This document shows positions 33,548 to 42,489 of a stretch of DNA of 56,164 bases, piece after piece. Position numbers and translations under genes: made by a program. Origin of the DNA: Pseudomonadota bacterium (GTDB taxonomy: Bacteria; Myxococcota_A; UBA9160; SZUA-336); the NCBI GenBank assembly GCA_003247575.1, contig QJZC01000031.1, positions 1 to 56,164 of the forward strand. Reading direction: 5' to 3'. Position 1 is the first letter of the stretch; the number at the start of each line of letters is the position of its first letter. The notes under the pieces were generated by a model. That model worked only from the letters and a program-made list of their open reading frames with translations, searched no databases and had not been told where the DNA came from.

Positions 33548-34785
33548 CCGCCGGTTCGTCCGAACCGTTCCCGCAGATCCTCCACGGTCGTGCCACCAGC
33601 CTGCGCGAGCGCCGCGAGCTGGGTCGCGTCCTCTAGATCCCATGGGTTGAGCCGGATCATATACTCGCGTGCAACCCGGTACGAGAGCGAGTCGATCTCG
33701 AGCGGACGGATACGCGTACGACCCGTGGTCGGGTCGGTCATATCGCCGAAGGGTACGGGCACCAGCCTTCCTTCTTGCCGCGTGATCATCGCATTGGAGC
33801 CCCCTTCGAGCGCGAACCGCGCCGCTCCGTAGCCAAGATCCCGCACGTACTCGGCATCGAAGGGAATCGGGTCGGCGCAACGCAGTTCGTAGCCGATGTC
33901 CTTCGCGACGATCTTCAGTGCGATCGAACGTTTTGCGAAGCGTTCCCGGAGCGTCGACTTGAGCACGTTGCCGAGCGGAAGCTCCGACAGGCGCACGTGG
34001 CCATGATCGTCGCGCTCGGCATCCTCCAGCCCGCGGAGGTCAGAGGTTTCGAGGCGCTCGGCAAGACCCTCGGCGACGACGACAACGCCGTTCTCGAGTC
34101 CATTTGCGCGCCTCTTGATGATGGTGCCTTCGATCAGGTCTACGATGCGTGATAGTCGGATCGAGTCGCCCGAGAACTCTTCGGGAACCAAGGTCAAGGT
34201 CGCCCCGGCCGCCTTTCCGATCCCGAGTGCGAGATGCCCGGTCTTGCGTCCCATGGCGACGATCAGATACCAGCGACTGGTCGCTCTTGCGTCCTCCATG
34301 ATTCGGCGCACGATCGAGGTTCCTTCGTGGCGGGCCGTCTCGAAGCCGAACGTGGGCACGTCGCCTGGCAGGGGAAGATCGTTGTCGATCGTCTTCGGCA
34401 CGTGCACCACGCGGACTCGACCCTCCGCGGCCTCGGCAACGCGTGCGGCGGCAAACGAGGTATCGTCACCACCGATGGTCACCAGCGACTCGATGCCTGC
34501 GGACTCGAGGGCTTGGACTACGCGTTCGAGGGCTCGCGGATCCTTCGTCGGGTTGACCCGCGAGGTCCGCAGGATGGAGCCGCCCGTAAGGTGGATGCGC
34601 GAGACGTCACTGATCTCGAGCGGCTGGAGCCGCGAGACATCTCCATCTGCGAGCCAGCGAAAGCCATCCATGGCCCCGAGGACAGGGACTCCGTGCTTCC
34701 TTGCCTCGATCGTAGCTGCGGAGATCACCCCGTTGATGCCGGGGGCAGGGCCGCCTCCGACCAGGATTGCGAGTTTGCCGTCCAT
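33544..34785 (-). CDS. pfp: 6-phosphofructokinase, pyrophosphate-dependent type
   Basis: A 413-residue phosphofructokinase-fold enzyme that phosphorylates fructose 6-phosphate in glycolysis. Two positions that separate donors point to pyrophosphate: GGDDT (105-109, where ATP enzymes have GGDGS) and PKTIDND (130-136, where ATP enzymes have PGTIDND). This makes the reaction reversible. IVAMGRKTGHLALGIG and the C-terminal IRPLEID fit the long PFK clades. A GGGGGG tract lies upstream of the ATG. It is 48 bases downstream of the small MshEN-like gene on the same strand. Confidence 0.88.
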   Translation of the reverse strand: MDGKLAILVGGGPAPGINGVISAATIEARKHGVPVLGAMDGFRWLADGDVSRLQPLEISDVSRIHLTGGSILRTSRVNPTKDPRALERVVQALESAGIESLVTIGGDDTSFAAARVAEAAEGRVRVVHVPKTIDNDLPLPGDVPTFGFETARHEGTSIVRRIMEDARATSRWYLIVAMGRKTGHLALGIGKAAGATLTLVPEEFSGDSIRLSRIVDLIEGTIIKRRANGLENGVVVVAEGLAERLETSDLRGLEDAERDDHGHVRLSELPLGNVLKSTLRERFAKRSIALKIVAKDIGYELRCADPIPFDAEYVRDLGYGAARFALEGGSNAMITRQEGRLVPVPFGDMTDPTTGRTRIRPLEIDSLSYRVAREYMIRLNPWDLEDATQLAALAQAGGTTVEDLRERFGRTGG

Positions 34786-34833
34786 CGTCTGCGACCCCCC
34801 CCTGTCGTGGATCAGGGCGAAGGTATCTCAAAT

Positions 34834-35223
34834 TCACTCTTCGTCCAGGTTGGCCGATTCGAGGAATCGTGCGACGAGATGAACCATCTGAGGCAGGTCG
34901 ATCCTGCTCTGCAGGACCAGCAGCTCGCCGAACTCCAGCGCCCAGTGGAGCTTCTGAAGGTGGAGCATACGGCGCACGGTCTCGCGGCTGAGAAATCCCA
35001 GCTCGATTGCAATCTCGCCGAACAGCTTCGGAGTGAGCTCCTGGCGATCGATGATCGCATCGATCTGCTCGAGATTGAGAGCGCTCAGGCGCAGAGACAG
35101 CGCGCCGATCGTCAGTCCGCTGCGCGACCAGGGGCCGGGCATGGGAAAGTCCTCCGGAGCGATTCCGAGTTGCTCTCCCATGAACGCCGCCATGCGTTGG
35201 CAAAAGTCCGAGTGTTCCGCCAC
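34834..35223 (-). CDS. Small MshEN-like protein
   Basis: A 129-residue soluble protein. Two helical repeats, TPKLFGEIAIELGFLSRETVRRMLHLQK and a less clear WALEFGELLVLQSRIDLPQMVHLVARFL, follow the LGEILVELG...ALxxQK pattern of MshEN domains, which in type II secretion/pilus ATPases bind cyclic di-GMP. The key Arg/Leu motif of MshEN is only partly present, so nucleotide binding is uncertain. The start is assigned to GTG 35223 with GAAGAG upstream; ATG 35193 would drop ten residues. It lies in a signalling cluster (HDOD, PilZ) and is divergent from the HDOD gene. Confidence 0.6.
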   Translation of the reverse strand: MAEHSDFCQRMAAFMGEQLGIAPEDFPMPGPWSRSGLTIGALSLRLSALNLEQIDAIIDRQELTPKLFGEIAIELGFLSRETVRRMLHLQKLHWALEFGELLVLQSRIDLPQMVHLVARFLESANLDEE

Positions 35224-35431
35224 GTGATTGCTCTTCTTTCCCCTCGGTCCCTGATGCGGACAATCTGCCCTAGGAGTTGAGGGTTCTGGCGGCAGTGTTG
35301 CGAAACGATGGCGTTGTCTTGTCCTGGCAAGTGCCGCGCGAGTCCTCCCCGTGGCTGGGGATTTCATTCCGGCCAAGCTCATTCTCGAGGCGGTACAGGT
35401 CGAAGCATAGGAGGAGAGTGGAGGCTTTTGC

Positions 35432-36292
35432 ATGAGCAACCCGAAGCTACGCCAGTATGTAGACAAGATTGGCGATATTCCGCCTATGCCGGACGTCGCG
35501 GCGAAGGTTCTGCGCACGATCGAGTCGGAGGATTGCTCCGCCAATGATCTCAGGAAGATCATCGAGCGCGACCCGGCAGTCGTTGCGCGGATCCTCAAGG
35601 TGGCGAACTCGGCCCTCTATGGTTTCACGCGTCAAATCGACACGTTGTCGCACGCACTTGCCTTGCTCGGGATGCAGACGGTCAAGAACCTCGTGCTGGC
35701 AGCCTCCCTGCGCCAGGTGTTCACGCGTTTCGGACTGATGGAGAAGCTGCTTTTCGAGCACGCATCGATCACGGGGCCGGTGGCTCATCGCCTCGCGCGT
35801 GAGCTCTCAGGAAAGTTCGATGCCGAGGAGGCCTTTGTCTCCGGCTTGCTCCACGACCTGGGTCAGATCGTGCTCGCGAACAATCACCGCGAGGAATACG
35901 AGGCGGTCTTCGCGCGGACCTACAACCAGAACATCGGTTTCGTCGAGGCAGAGAACGCAACCTTCGGATTTCACCACGGCGAGCTCGGAGGAGAGGTCGC
36001 GCGGCGCTGGCAGCTGTCGGAGCTCCAGGAGCACGTCATCCGCTACCACCACGAGCCCGAGATGCTGAGCGAGCTACCCGAAGACAGTCAGCGACTCACC
36101 GCGCTCATCACTGTGGCCTCGTCGTCGCTGACCCTGCTCGGGGTAGGTCGGCGTTCTCCGGCCGAGATGCTCGATCCAGAGGCGCTCGGCGCATGGGAAT
36201 TGCTGGGCCTCTCGGTCGACGACGTCGATGGCGTCGTCGCGCTCTGCAAGGAAGAAGCGGAGCGCGCTGGGTCGTTGATCAGCGAGGGCTGA
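35432..36292 (+). CDS. HDOD-domain signalling protein
   Basis: A 286-residue cytoplasmic HDOD protein; the ATG has GGAGG seven bases upstream. The HDOD core covers about 8-205: IPPMPDVAAKVLRTIES, IERDPAVVARILKVANSALYG, ALALLGMQTVKNLVLAASL and GLLHDLGQIVL. This HD-related fold generally lacks the full metal site and acts in protein interaction and signal output, often alongside two-component or cyclic di-GMP systems. Its neighbours (MshEN-like, PilZ/DUF4388, receiver-ATPase) fit that setting. It is convergent with asnS, ten bases apart. Confidence 0.9.
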   Translation: MSNPKLRQYVDKIGDIPPMPDVAAKVLRTIESEDCSANDLRKIIERDPAVVARILKVANSALYGFTRQIDTLSHALALLGMQTVKNLVLAASLRQVFTRFGLMEKLLFEHASITGPVAHRLARELSGKFDAEEAFVSGLLHDLGQIVLANNHREEYEAVFARTYNQNIGFVEAENATFGFHHGELGGEVARRWQLSELQEHVIRYHHEPEMLSELPEDSQRLTALITVASSSLTLLGVGRRSPAEMLDPEALGAWELLGLSVDDVDGVVALCKEEAERAGSLISEG

Positions 36293-36302
36293 GTCCCTAG
36301 CA

Positions 36303-37688
36303 CTAGAAGCCGGCGCTGCCAGGGACGCGCGGGAAGGGCGTCACATCTCGGATGTTCTCCATTCCGGTCAGGAAGCGCACGAAGCGCTCGAAGCCTAGGC
36401 CGAACCCGCTGTGGGGCGCCGACCCGAAGCGCCGGAGATCCAGGTACCAGGAGTATTCCTGCTCGCTCAGCCGGTGCCGTGCGAGCTGCGTGCGGAGTCC
36501 CTCGAGCCGGTGCTCGCGTTGGGAGCCCCCGATGATTTCGCCGATGCCCGGTACCAAGACGTCCATGGCGCGCACCGTGCGATCGTCGTCGTTTCTGTAC
36601 ATGTAGAAGGCCTTGCGGTCCGCAGGATAGTCGGTCACGACGAGTGGCCCTCCGACGTGCTGTTCGCACAGGTAACGCTCGTGCTCGGTTTGCAGGTCGA
36701 TTCCCCAACGGATCGGGTGCTCGAAGCTCTTGCCGCTCTTCTCGAGCACGGTGATCGCATCGGAGTAGGTCAGGTGTGCGAATGGGGTCTCGATGAGCTT
36801 GCGATGTCGCTCGAGCAAGCCTGGTTCGATCCTCTGGTCGAAGAAGGCCAGATCCTCTGCGCAGCGGTCCAGAATGCTTGTGACGATGATCTGGATGAAC
36901 TCCTGTGCCAGCAGGCGCAGATCGTCGAGCTCGCAGAAGGCGACCTCGGGCTCCACCATCCAGAACTCTGCGAGGTGGCGCGTGGTGTTGGAATTCTCGG
37001 CACGGAAGGTCGGACCGAAAGTGTAGACGCGCGACATCGAGAGGGCGCCCACCTCGGCTTCGAGCTGTCCGGACACGGTCAGATGGGCGCAGCCGCCGAA
37101 GAAATCCTTTCCGAAATCGACGACGCCGTTCTCGGTCGTCGGAGGGGTGAGCGGGTCCAGGGTCGTCACCCGAAACATCTCACCGGCTCCCTCGGCGTCG
37201 GTGAGCGTGATGATCGGCGTATGCAGGTAGATGAACCCGCGCTCCTCGAAGAAGGCGTGGATCGCGCTCGAGGCTGCACTGCGGACCCGGAGCACTGCGC
37301 CGAGCGTGTTGGTGCGCGGTCGCAGGTGACCCACTGTGCGCAAGAACTCGAAGCTGTGTCGCTTCTTCTGCAGCGGATAGTCGTCCGTTACGTCTCCGAT
37401 CAGAATGATGCGGCTGGCCTTGACCTCGAAGCGTTGGCCCTTTCCAGGCGAGGCGACGAGCTCGCCATCGACGGATATCGAGCAACCGGTACGCAGTGGC
37501 GCGACATGCTCGGCGTACTCGGGAAGGGACGACTCCGCGACTACCTGGATCCCCGAGAGGCAGGAGCCGTCGGTCAGGTCGATGAAGGACAGCCCCTTGG
37601 AATGACGCGCGGAGCGCACCCAGCCCGCCAACCGGACCTGCGTCCTCTCGCTCGATTGCCCGAGTACGTTCTTGATCGATTCCTTCAT
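36303..37688 (-). CDS. asnS: Asparaginyl-tRNA synthetase
   Basis: A 461-residue class IIb aminoacyl-tRNA synthetase that charges tRNA-Asn. The N-terminal OB-fold anticodon-binding domain (about 12-105) has VRLAGWVRSARHSKGLSFIDLTDGS. The catalytic domain shows motif 2 (TFRAENSNTTRHLAEFWMVEPE), the flipping-loop serine in HLTVSGQLEAE, and motif 3 (GFGLGFERFVRFLTGMENIRDV). The start is ATG 37688 with GGGGAGGAG upstream; upstream open frame has no site. Length matches bacterial AsnRS. It is divergent from the PilZ/DUF4388 gene across 140 bases. Confidence 0.96.
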   Translation of the reverse strand: MKESIKNVLGQSSERTQVRLAGWVRSARHSKGLSFIDLTDGSCLSGIQVVAESSLPEYAEHVAPLRTGCSISVDGELVASPGKGQRFEVKASRIILIGDVTDDYPLQKKRHSFEFLRTVGHLRPRTNTLGAVLRVRSAASSAIHAFFEERGFIYLHTPIITLTDAEGAGEMFRVTTLDPLTPPTTENGVVDFGKDFFGGCAHLTVSGQLEAEVGALSMSRVYTFGPTFRAENSNTTRHLAEFWMVEPEVAFCELDDLRLLAQEFIQIIVTSILDRCAEDLAFFDQRIEPGLLERHRKLIETPFAHLTYSDAITVLEKSGKSFEHPIRWGIDLQTEHERYLCEQHVGGPLVVTDYPADRKAFYMYRNDDDRTVRAMDVLVPGIGEIIGGSQREHRLEGLRTQLARHRLSEQEYSWYLDLRRFGSAPHSGFGLGFERFVRFLTGMENIRDVTPFPRVPGSAGF

Positions 37689-37828
37689 TCCGGCTCCTCC
37701 CCTGGCGAAGGGTACCTCGGGTGCGTCCAGTTGGAAAAGGGTGCGCAGATTTGGCGCACCGGGCTCGGATGCGTTCGTTTGTAGCGGGTCATCTGCAGCG
37801 TTCGCGCGCCGATAGAGAGGGTTGGGTG

Positions 37829-39136
37829 GTGAACCCCGTAGTCCCGAGCGGGGCTGTGGGAGAAGAGCGAGAGATGTTCCGACGACTGCGGCTCGACTTC
37901 CAGTCCTTAGAAGCCTTGCAGCGCGAGTACAAGGCGTACATGGAGCATGGCGAGTTGTTTGTGCCCACACAGCAGAGCCTAGGACTGCGCGAGGTGGTGG
38001 ACCTCGAGCTCGCGCTGAGCTTTTGTGGACGCGTCGTGGTCATGCAGGGAGAGGTGCATGGCTACCGCGACTGGCGCGCGGAGCGGGCGACCCAGAAGGG
38101 CGTGTCGATCCGGTTGCTCGAGCCACTCGAGAACCTGCGGCTGGCGGTCGCGGATAGCACCGGCATTCTGCTCGAGTCGGCGGATCAGCCGAGAGTCCCC
38201 CCAGCACAGTCTGAAGCTCCCACTCCCGCAGCCACGGGCCAGTCCGTCATCGAGCCAGGCAAGACGCGTCGCTCGGAGCGCTCCCTCGCGCGCGTGACGG
38301 TTACGGCAGCGGCGGGCTCCATCTGCTGCGAGGGGTCGACGGAGGATCTTTCGAGCACCGGCGCGTTGCTCTGCCTGGAAGATCACGTACCCGCGCTCCG
38401 CGAGACGCTCGACCTCACGGTCTTTCATCCGACGACCGACTCGACCCAGGAGGTCAAGGCGACCGTGGTTCGGCACGCCCGTCTACCCAGCGGCGAGATC
38501 GCGATCGGGGTGGAGTTCGATTTTTCGGGCACGAACGAAGAGCAGGTCCGCCGCTTCTTGGACGAAGTTCGAGCGATCGAGGTCGATCCGCGGCGTCGCA
38601 CGGAGACGATCACCGGGTCGATCGACGTGCTCGGGCTGCCGACGTTGGTGCAGATGTTCTCTGCCTCCGTGGGCGAGGGGACGATCACCTTGGTGCGCGG
38701 TCAGGATCGTGGCCGCATCGTCTTCTCGGGCGGCTCGCTCCGGCACGCACACACGGGAGACGTGCTTGGCTTGAAGGCACTCTGTCGGCTTCTGGGGTGG
38801 CAGTCGGGCGTCTTTCATTTCGCGCCCGTCGCCGACGATGAGGAGACCAGCCCGGACGCGCCGGTCATGCACAAGGCACTCTTCGAGTGCATCCAGAAGC
38901 TCGACGAGCTCGCCCGGCAGGATACATCGGGCTTTCCGCCCGGTCAGCGGATCATTCGGACCGAGTATCCCGCGAATGAGCTCAGCGACGAGGAGCTCGA
39001 GGTGCTGACCTTCTTGAAAGAGGGTGCAAGCGTGCAGGAAGTCATCGATGGAGTGCCCGGATTCGACGTGGACATCTACCTGACGCTCGAGCGGTTGCTC
39101 GAGCTGAACCTGATCGACCTCGACATCGAGCTGTGA
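37829..39136 (+). CDS. PilZ-like / DUF4388 (PATAN) protein
   Basis: A 435-residue cytoplasmic protein if started at GTG 37829 (GAGAGGG seven bases upstream); ATG 37874 is also possible. An N-terminal PilZ-like region (about 15-95, FRRLRLDFQSLEAL through LFVPTQQSLGLREVVDLEL) is followed by a Pro/Ala linker and a second PilZ-like barrel (about 145-245, STEDLSSTGALLCLEDHVP). The canonical RxxxR cyclic di-GMP motif is not obvious in either. A DUF4388/PATAN domain (about 258-335, GSIDVLGLPTLVQMF) and a winged-helix-like tail follow. PATAN domains act in deltaproteobacterial and cyanobacterial signalling. The receiver-ATPase gene starts four bases later. Confidence 0.82.
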   Translation: MNPVVPSGAVGEEREMFRRLRLDFQSLEALQREYKAYMEHGELFVPTQQSLGLREVVDLELALSFCGRVVVMQGEVHGYRDWRAERATQKGVSIRLLEPLENLRLAVADSTGILLESADQPRVPPAQSEAPTPAATGQSVIEPGKTRRSERSLARVTVTAAAGSICCEGSTEDLSSTGALLCLEDHVPALRETLDLTVFHPTTDSTQEVKATVVRHARLPSGEIAIGVEFDFSGTNEEQVRRFLDEVRAIEVDPRRRTETITGSIDVLGLPTLVQMFSASVGEGTITLVRGQDRGRIVFSGGSLRHAHTGDVLGLKALCRLLGWQSGVFHFAPVADDEETSPDAPVMHKALFECIQKLDELARQDTSGFPPGQRIIRTEYPANELSDEELEVLTFLKEGASVQEVIDGVPGFDVDIYLTLERLLELNLIDLDIEL

Positions 39137-39140
39137 GCGT

Positions 39141-40313
39141 ATGAAAGTTCTGATTGCCGACGACACTCGAAGTGCCCGCCGCCTTCTGCAGCGAACGCTG
39201 GAGAAGTGGGGCTATGAAGTCGTCGTAACCGAGGATGGTCGCCAAGCTCTCGAAGCCCTACGCAGCCCCGACATCCACATCGCCATCCTGGACTGGATGA
39301 TGCCGAACATGGATGGGATCGAAGTCTGCGAACGCCTCGAGGAGCTCGGCCGCTTCGTATACGCGATCCTGCTCACGAGCAAGACCGAACGAGGAGGACT
39401 GACTCAGGCGCTCGAGGGCGGAGCGAGTGACTTCATCGTTAAGCCATTCGATCCGCATGAACTGCGCGCGCGAGTGCGCGTCGGAGTGCGCATCGCGAGT
39501 CTGCAGATGCAGCTGATGCGGCTGCAGCGCCTCTGGTCGGTGGGTCGGATGTCTTCCACCATCGCGTACTACATCAAGACGCACGCTCAATCGATTCGCG
39601 CACGCGTGGACCTCACCCGCGACGGCCTCGAGCAGTGCGGAAAGGTGCTCGAGGGCTACGGTCAGCTGCACAAGGCTGCGAGTGGGGGAGAGGTGCCCGT
39701 GTCGCTGATCGAGGACCTCGAGCGACTACGGGACGAGTCGGACATCGAGCACTATCTCGAAGAGCTTCCCAACGCACTCGAGCAATCGTTGCACGGGCTC
39801 GATCGCGTCTCGAGCATCGTCGGCAAGATGGCGACCTTCTTCGGGCCGCGCGAGGACGAGAAGCGTGAGCTGGATCTCAATGCTGCGATCGAGCGGACGG
39901 TCGTCGTGACCCCGCGATGGCGTGAGGTGGCGGATCTCGAAACGGATCTCGATCCCGAGCTTCCGCAGGTCCGCGTGCTACCGAACGAGTTCACGCAGAT
40001 GCTCTCCAACCTGATTCTCAACGCGGCGGAGGCCATCCAGCAGAAGGGCGAGCGGGGACGCATCCGCATTTCGACGCGCAAGAATCAGGGCTGGGCGGAG
40101 ATCCGGATTCAGGATAGCGGTATCGGAATTCCCGCAGAGATCCGGCCTCGAATCTTCGAGCCCTTCTTTACGACGAAGGAGGATCCCGGACGAGTCGGGA
40201 ACGGCCTGTCACATGCGCACGTGGTCGTGGTCGAGGAGCACCAAGGAGCGATCGGATTCGAGACCGAGGAGGGGAGGGGCACCACCTTTTCCATCCGGCT
40301 CCCGATTGGATAG
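39141..40313 (+). CDS. Receiver-HATPase protein with altered phosphoacceptor site
   Basis: A 390-residue protein. The N-terminal receiver domain (1-118) is complete: Asp7/Asp8, phosphoacceptor Asp51, Thr79 and Lys101. A dimerisation helix then resembles histidine kinases (RLWSVGRMSSTIAYYIKTH), but the AHEI phosphoacceptor reads AYYI (142-145), so Tyr143 takes the histidine position. The HATPase domain (about 280-388) keeps NLILNAAEAI and DSGIGIP, while the second glycine box is altered (GRVGNGLSHAHVVV instead of GxGLGLS). It may therefore be an ATP-binding output module controlled by receiver phosphorylation. It is operonic with the PilZ/DUF4388 gene. Confidence 0.84.
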   Translation: MKVLIADDTRSARRLLQRTLEKWGYEVVVTEDGRQALEALRSPDIHIAILDWMMPNMDGIEVCERLEELGRFVYAILLTSKTERGGLTQALEGGASDFIVKPFDPHELRARVRVGVRIASLQMQLMRLQRLWSVGRMSSTIAYYIKTHAQSIRARVDLTRDGLEQCGKVLEGYGQLHKAASGGEVPVSLIEDLERLRDESDIEHYLEELPNALEQSLHGLDRVSSIVGKMATFFGPREDEKRELDLNAAIERTVVVTPRWREVADLETDLDPELPQVRVLPNEFTQMLSNLILNAAEAIQQKGERGRIRISTRKNQGWAEIRIQDSGIGIPAEIRPRIFEPFFTTKEDPGRVGNGLSHAHVVVVEEHQGAIGFETEEGRGTTFSIRLPIG

Positions 40314-40359
40314 ACACCCGAGCGGGTAGTCTTTCGGCCAGATCGGTCCTCGGCAGGCG

Positions 40360-41181
40360 TCAGGCGGATGCGAGCTGGCGAAGAAGATAGATCACTCGGT
40401 GCCGGATCGTGGCGATCGGCTCGCCCTCCTTCAGGAACACATTGACCTGCAGATCACAGAACTCGTGTCCGCCACGCTCGAAGAGGTCGAGCACGGAGCT
40501 TTCGACATCGACGCAGCGTCCGAGTGCCAGACGCGAGAAATTCTGCACTTCGCTCTCGGTATGGATCCACGGACCGAGCCGCACGTTTGCGGTCAGCGCG
40601 CGGTTTGCCAGGTTTACAAGGAAAGCCGGATTGGCAAATGCACGTTGATCTGGCCGCACGCAGCTCGGCATCTCCGCTTGGTCGCGTGTGTACTGGTCGT
40701 AGGGCGGCTCGCTGCGCCAGCTGAGGCGTAGCGAGCCCATTCCAGCGCGCATCAGCCATTCGAGGGCGGTGCGAGACGCGACCGGTCGATGGGCGGTCGC
40801 TGGTGCGGGCGGATCGTCGCGTTGGAACGGCGGGGCGAGGCGCACATCAGGGATGCTCGCCGTCCCCGTGGCGCAGACCCGGCCATCGCGCGAGCGCAGC
40901 TCGCACGCGTACGACTTGGGCCCGTCGGCCTTGGGAACCGCGACCACGGGGTCCGTCGCGTGAAAGGGGTGGATCAGAACGATCGAGCCATGGCCCCTGT
41001 CCAGCCAGCGCTCTTGCCAACGCTCGAGCGCGGGATGTACGAGATAGGCGAAGAGGGTGGCGCCGGGGACCAGCCCTGAGGTGAAGCCGAGCTGCTTGGC
41101 TGCACGGTCGTCGTGAACGGGGTTTCCGCTCTTCGTTGCACGGTTGACGGCGCTGGTCGTCCAAGGCTTGAAGCTTTGCAT
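40360..41181 (-). CDS. MaoC-like (hot-dog fold) acyl dehydratase
   Basis: A 273-residue protein with two hot-dog halves. The first contains the hydratase-type active-site pattern near residues 19-40 (GNPVHDDRAAKQLGF...GLVPG), as in MaoC and R-specific enoyl-CoA hydratases. The second half (about 170-265) is degenerate (WIHTESEVQNFSRLALGR), a layout usual for double hot-dog dehydratases. GAGGAG precedes the ATG. The acyl-thioester substrate is unknown. It lies 66 bases downstream of the PLP enzyme on the same strand; a functional link is not evident. Confidence 0.78.
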   Translation of the reverse strand: MQSFKPWTTSAVNRATKSGNPVHDDRAAKQLGFTSGLVPGATLFAYLVHPALERWQERWLDRGHGSIVLIHPFHATDPVVAVPKADGPKSYACELRSRDGRVCATGTASIPDVRLAPPFQRDDPPAPATAHRPVASRTALEWLMRAGMGSLRLSWRSEPPYDQYTRDQAEMPSCVRPDQRAFANPAFLVNLANRALTANVRLGPWIHTESEVQNFSRLALGRCVDVESSVLDLFERGGHEFCDLQVNVFLKEGEPIATIRHRVIYLLRQLASA

Positions 41182-41230
41182 CGGCTCCTCAGCCCGCTCT
41201 GGGCACGAACTCCGCTCGCCGACCCAAGCC

Positions 41231-41257
41231 CGTCATGCCAGAACGCGTCATGCCAGA
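41231..41257. repeat. 12-bp direct repeat (CGTCATGCCAGA x2)
   Basis: Two identical copies at 41231-41242 and 41246-41257, three bases apart, spanning the 3' end of the PLP-enzyme gene. Probably a local tandem duplication; no function suggested. Confidence 0.5.
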
Positions 41258-42489
41258 CAGAGACCGCGGTCGAGATCTGCGACGAGGTCCTGTGGGTCCT
41301 CGATTCCTACCGCGAGGCGAACCAAGTTGTCGTAGATCCCGAGGCGCTCGCGCTCCTCCGGGGGGAAGTCGTAGTAGCTCACGGTCGCCGGATGACTGAC
41401 CAACGACTCGACGCCGCCGAGGCTCGGCCCCAAGAGCCAGAGCCTGAGCGAGTCCACGAACTTGAGCGTCTGTTGTCCGTCTCCATCCAGTTCGAAGGAG
41501 ACGAGTCCGCCGAAGCCGCCCATCTGCTGCTTTGCGAGCTCGTGGTCGGGGTGCGACGGCAGACCGGGGTACCAGACTCGGGCTACGCGCGGATGCTGGT
41601 GTAGGAACTCGGCGATGTACTGCGCGTTTCGGTTGTGCTGAGCCATCCGGATCGCAAACGTCTTGAGGCCCCGCAACAGAAGCCAGCTCTGATGGGGGTC
41701 GGGGACGCCTCCGATGGGTCTGCAGAAGTTGCGCACGCGCTCGACCTGCTCCGCTCCGCCGATCAAGGCACCCGCCATCAGGTCCTGGTGACCGTTTAGG
41801 TACTTGGTCGCAGAGTGCAGGATGTAGCGTACACCAAAATCATACGGGCGTTGGTTGAAGGGTGTCGCGAGCGTGCTATCGAGCAGTAGCTCGGCTCCCG
41901 CCCCGCGTGCCAGTTCGACGAGAAAGTAGAGATCCTGCACGCGCAGGTGCGGATTCGTCGGTGACTCGGCAACGATCACCTTGGTGTTGGGCCGGAGCGA
42001 CTCGCGCAGTGCTCGTTGGTCGCCTGCACGCACGAACGAGAGCTCGACTCCGAACTTTCCGAGGACGAGCTCGCAGAAGCGGCGCGTGTTCTTGTAGCAG
42101 TCCTCGGCGAGAATCAGGTGGTCGCCTGCCTCTACGATCGCGAGCAGGGTAGAGGTCAGCGCGTTCATTCCCGACGGAAACAGGAATGCGTCCTCGGCCC
42201 CCTCGAGCGCGGCGAGCTTGAGCTCTGTCGCGCGCTGTGTCGGATTCCCGTAGCGTCCATACTCCCAGCGATCCAGCTCCTTGGCGTTGTAGGCAACGAC
42301 CTCCGCGGAGTCCTGAAATGTGTAGGTGGAGGTCTGAAAGATCGGCGTGGTGAGCGAGGCTTCGCTCTTGACTCGAGGCTCGCCGCCGTGAACCGAACAG
42401 GTGGAGAGTCCGCGAGCGCAGGAGGCCTCTTCGTCGGCTGCAGCTGAGCTGGATTGCCGAGGGGCCTCGGCTTGGTCGTCACGGGTCAT
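41248..42489 (-). CDS. Cys/Met-metabolism PLP-dependent enzyme (cystathionine synthase/lyase family)
   Basis: A 413-residue fold-type I PLP enzyme. Seen are SLTTPIFQTSTYTF, WEYGRYGNPTQRATE (phosphate-binding Tyr/Arg), FPSGMNALTSTLLA, the ESPTNPHLRV strand, LLLDSTLATPF with the pyridine-binding Asp, and SATKYLNGH with the PLP lysine Lys229. Family members include cystathionine gamma-synthase, gamma- and beta-lyase, and O-acetylhomoserine sulfhydrylase; residues seen here do not decide between them. A 30-residue Ser/Ala-rich N-terminal extension is additional. GGAG lies nine bases before the ATG. Confidence 0.87.
   Translation of the reverse strand: MTRDDQAEAPRQSSSAAADEEASCARGLSTCSVHGGEPRVKSEASLTTPIFQTSTYTFQDSAEVVAYNAKELDRWEYGRYGNPTQRATELKLAALEGAEDAFLFPSGMNALTSTLLAIVEAGDHLILAEDCYKNTRRFCELVLGKFGVELSFVRAGDQRALRESLRPNTKVIVAESPTNPHLRVQDLYFLVELARGAGAELLLDSTLATPFNQRPYDFGVRYILHSATKYLNGHQDLMAGALIGGAEQVERVRNFCRPIGGVPDPHQSWLLLRGLKTFAIRMAQHNRNAQYIAEFLHQHPRVARVWYPGLPSHPDHELAKQQMGGFGGLVSFELDGDGQQTLKFVDSLRLWLLGPSLGGVESLVSHPATVSYYDFPPEERERLGIYDNLVRLAVGIEDPQDLVADLDRGLCLA

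Noticed and set aside
36411..37784. 457-codon plus-strand frame opposite asnS.
   Set aside because: asnS is unmistakable on the other strand; the shadow has no family features.
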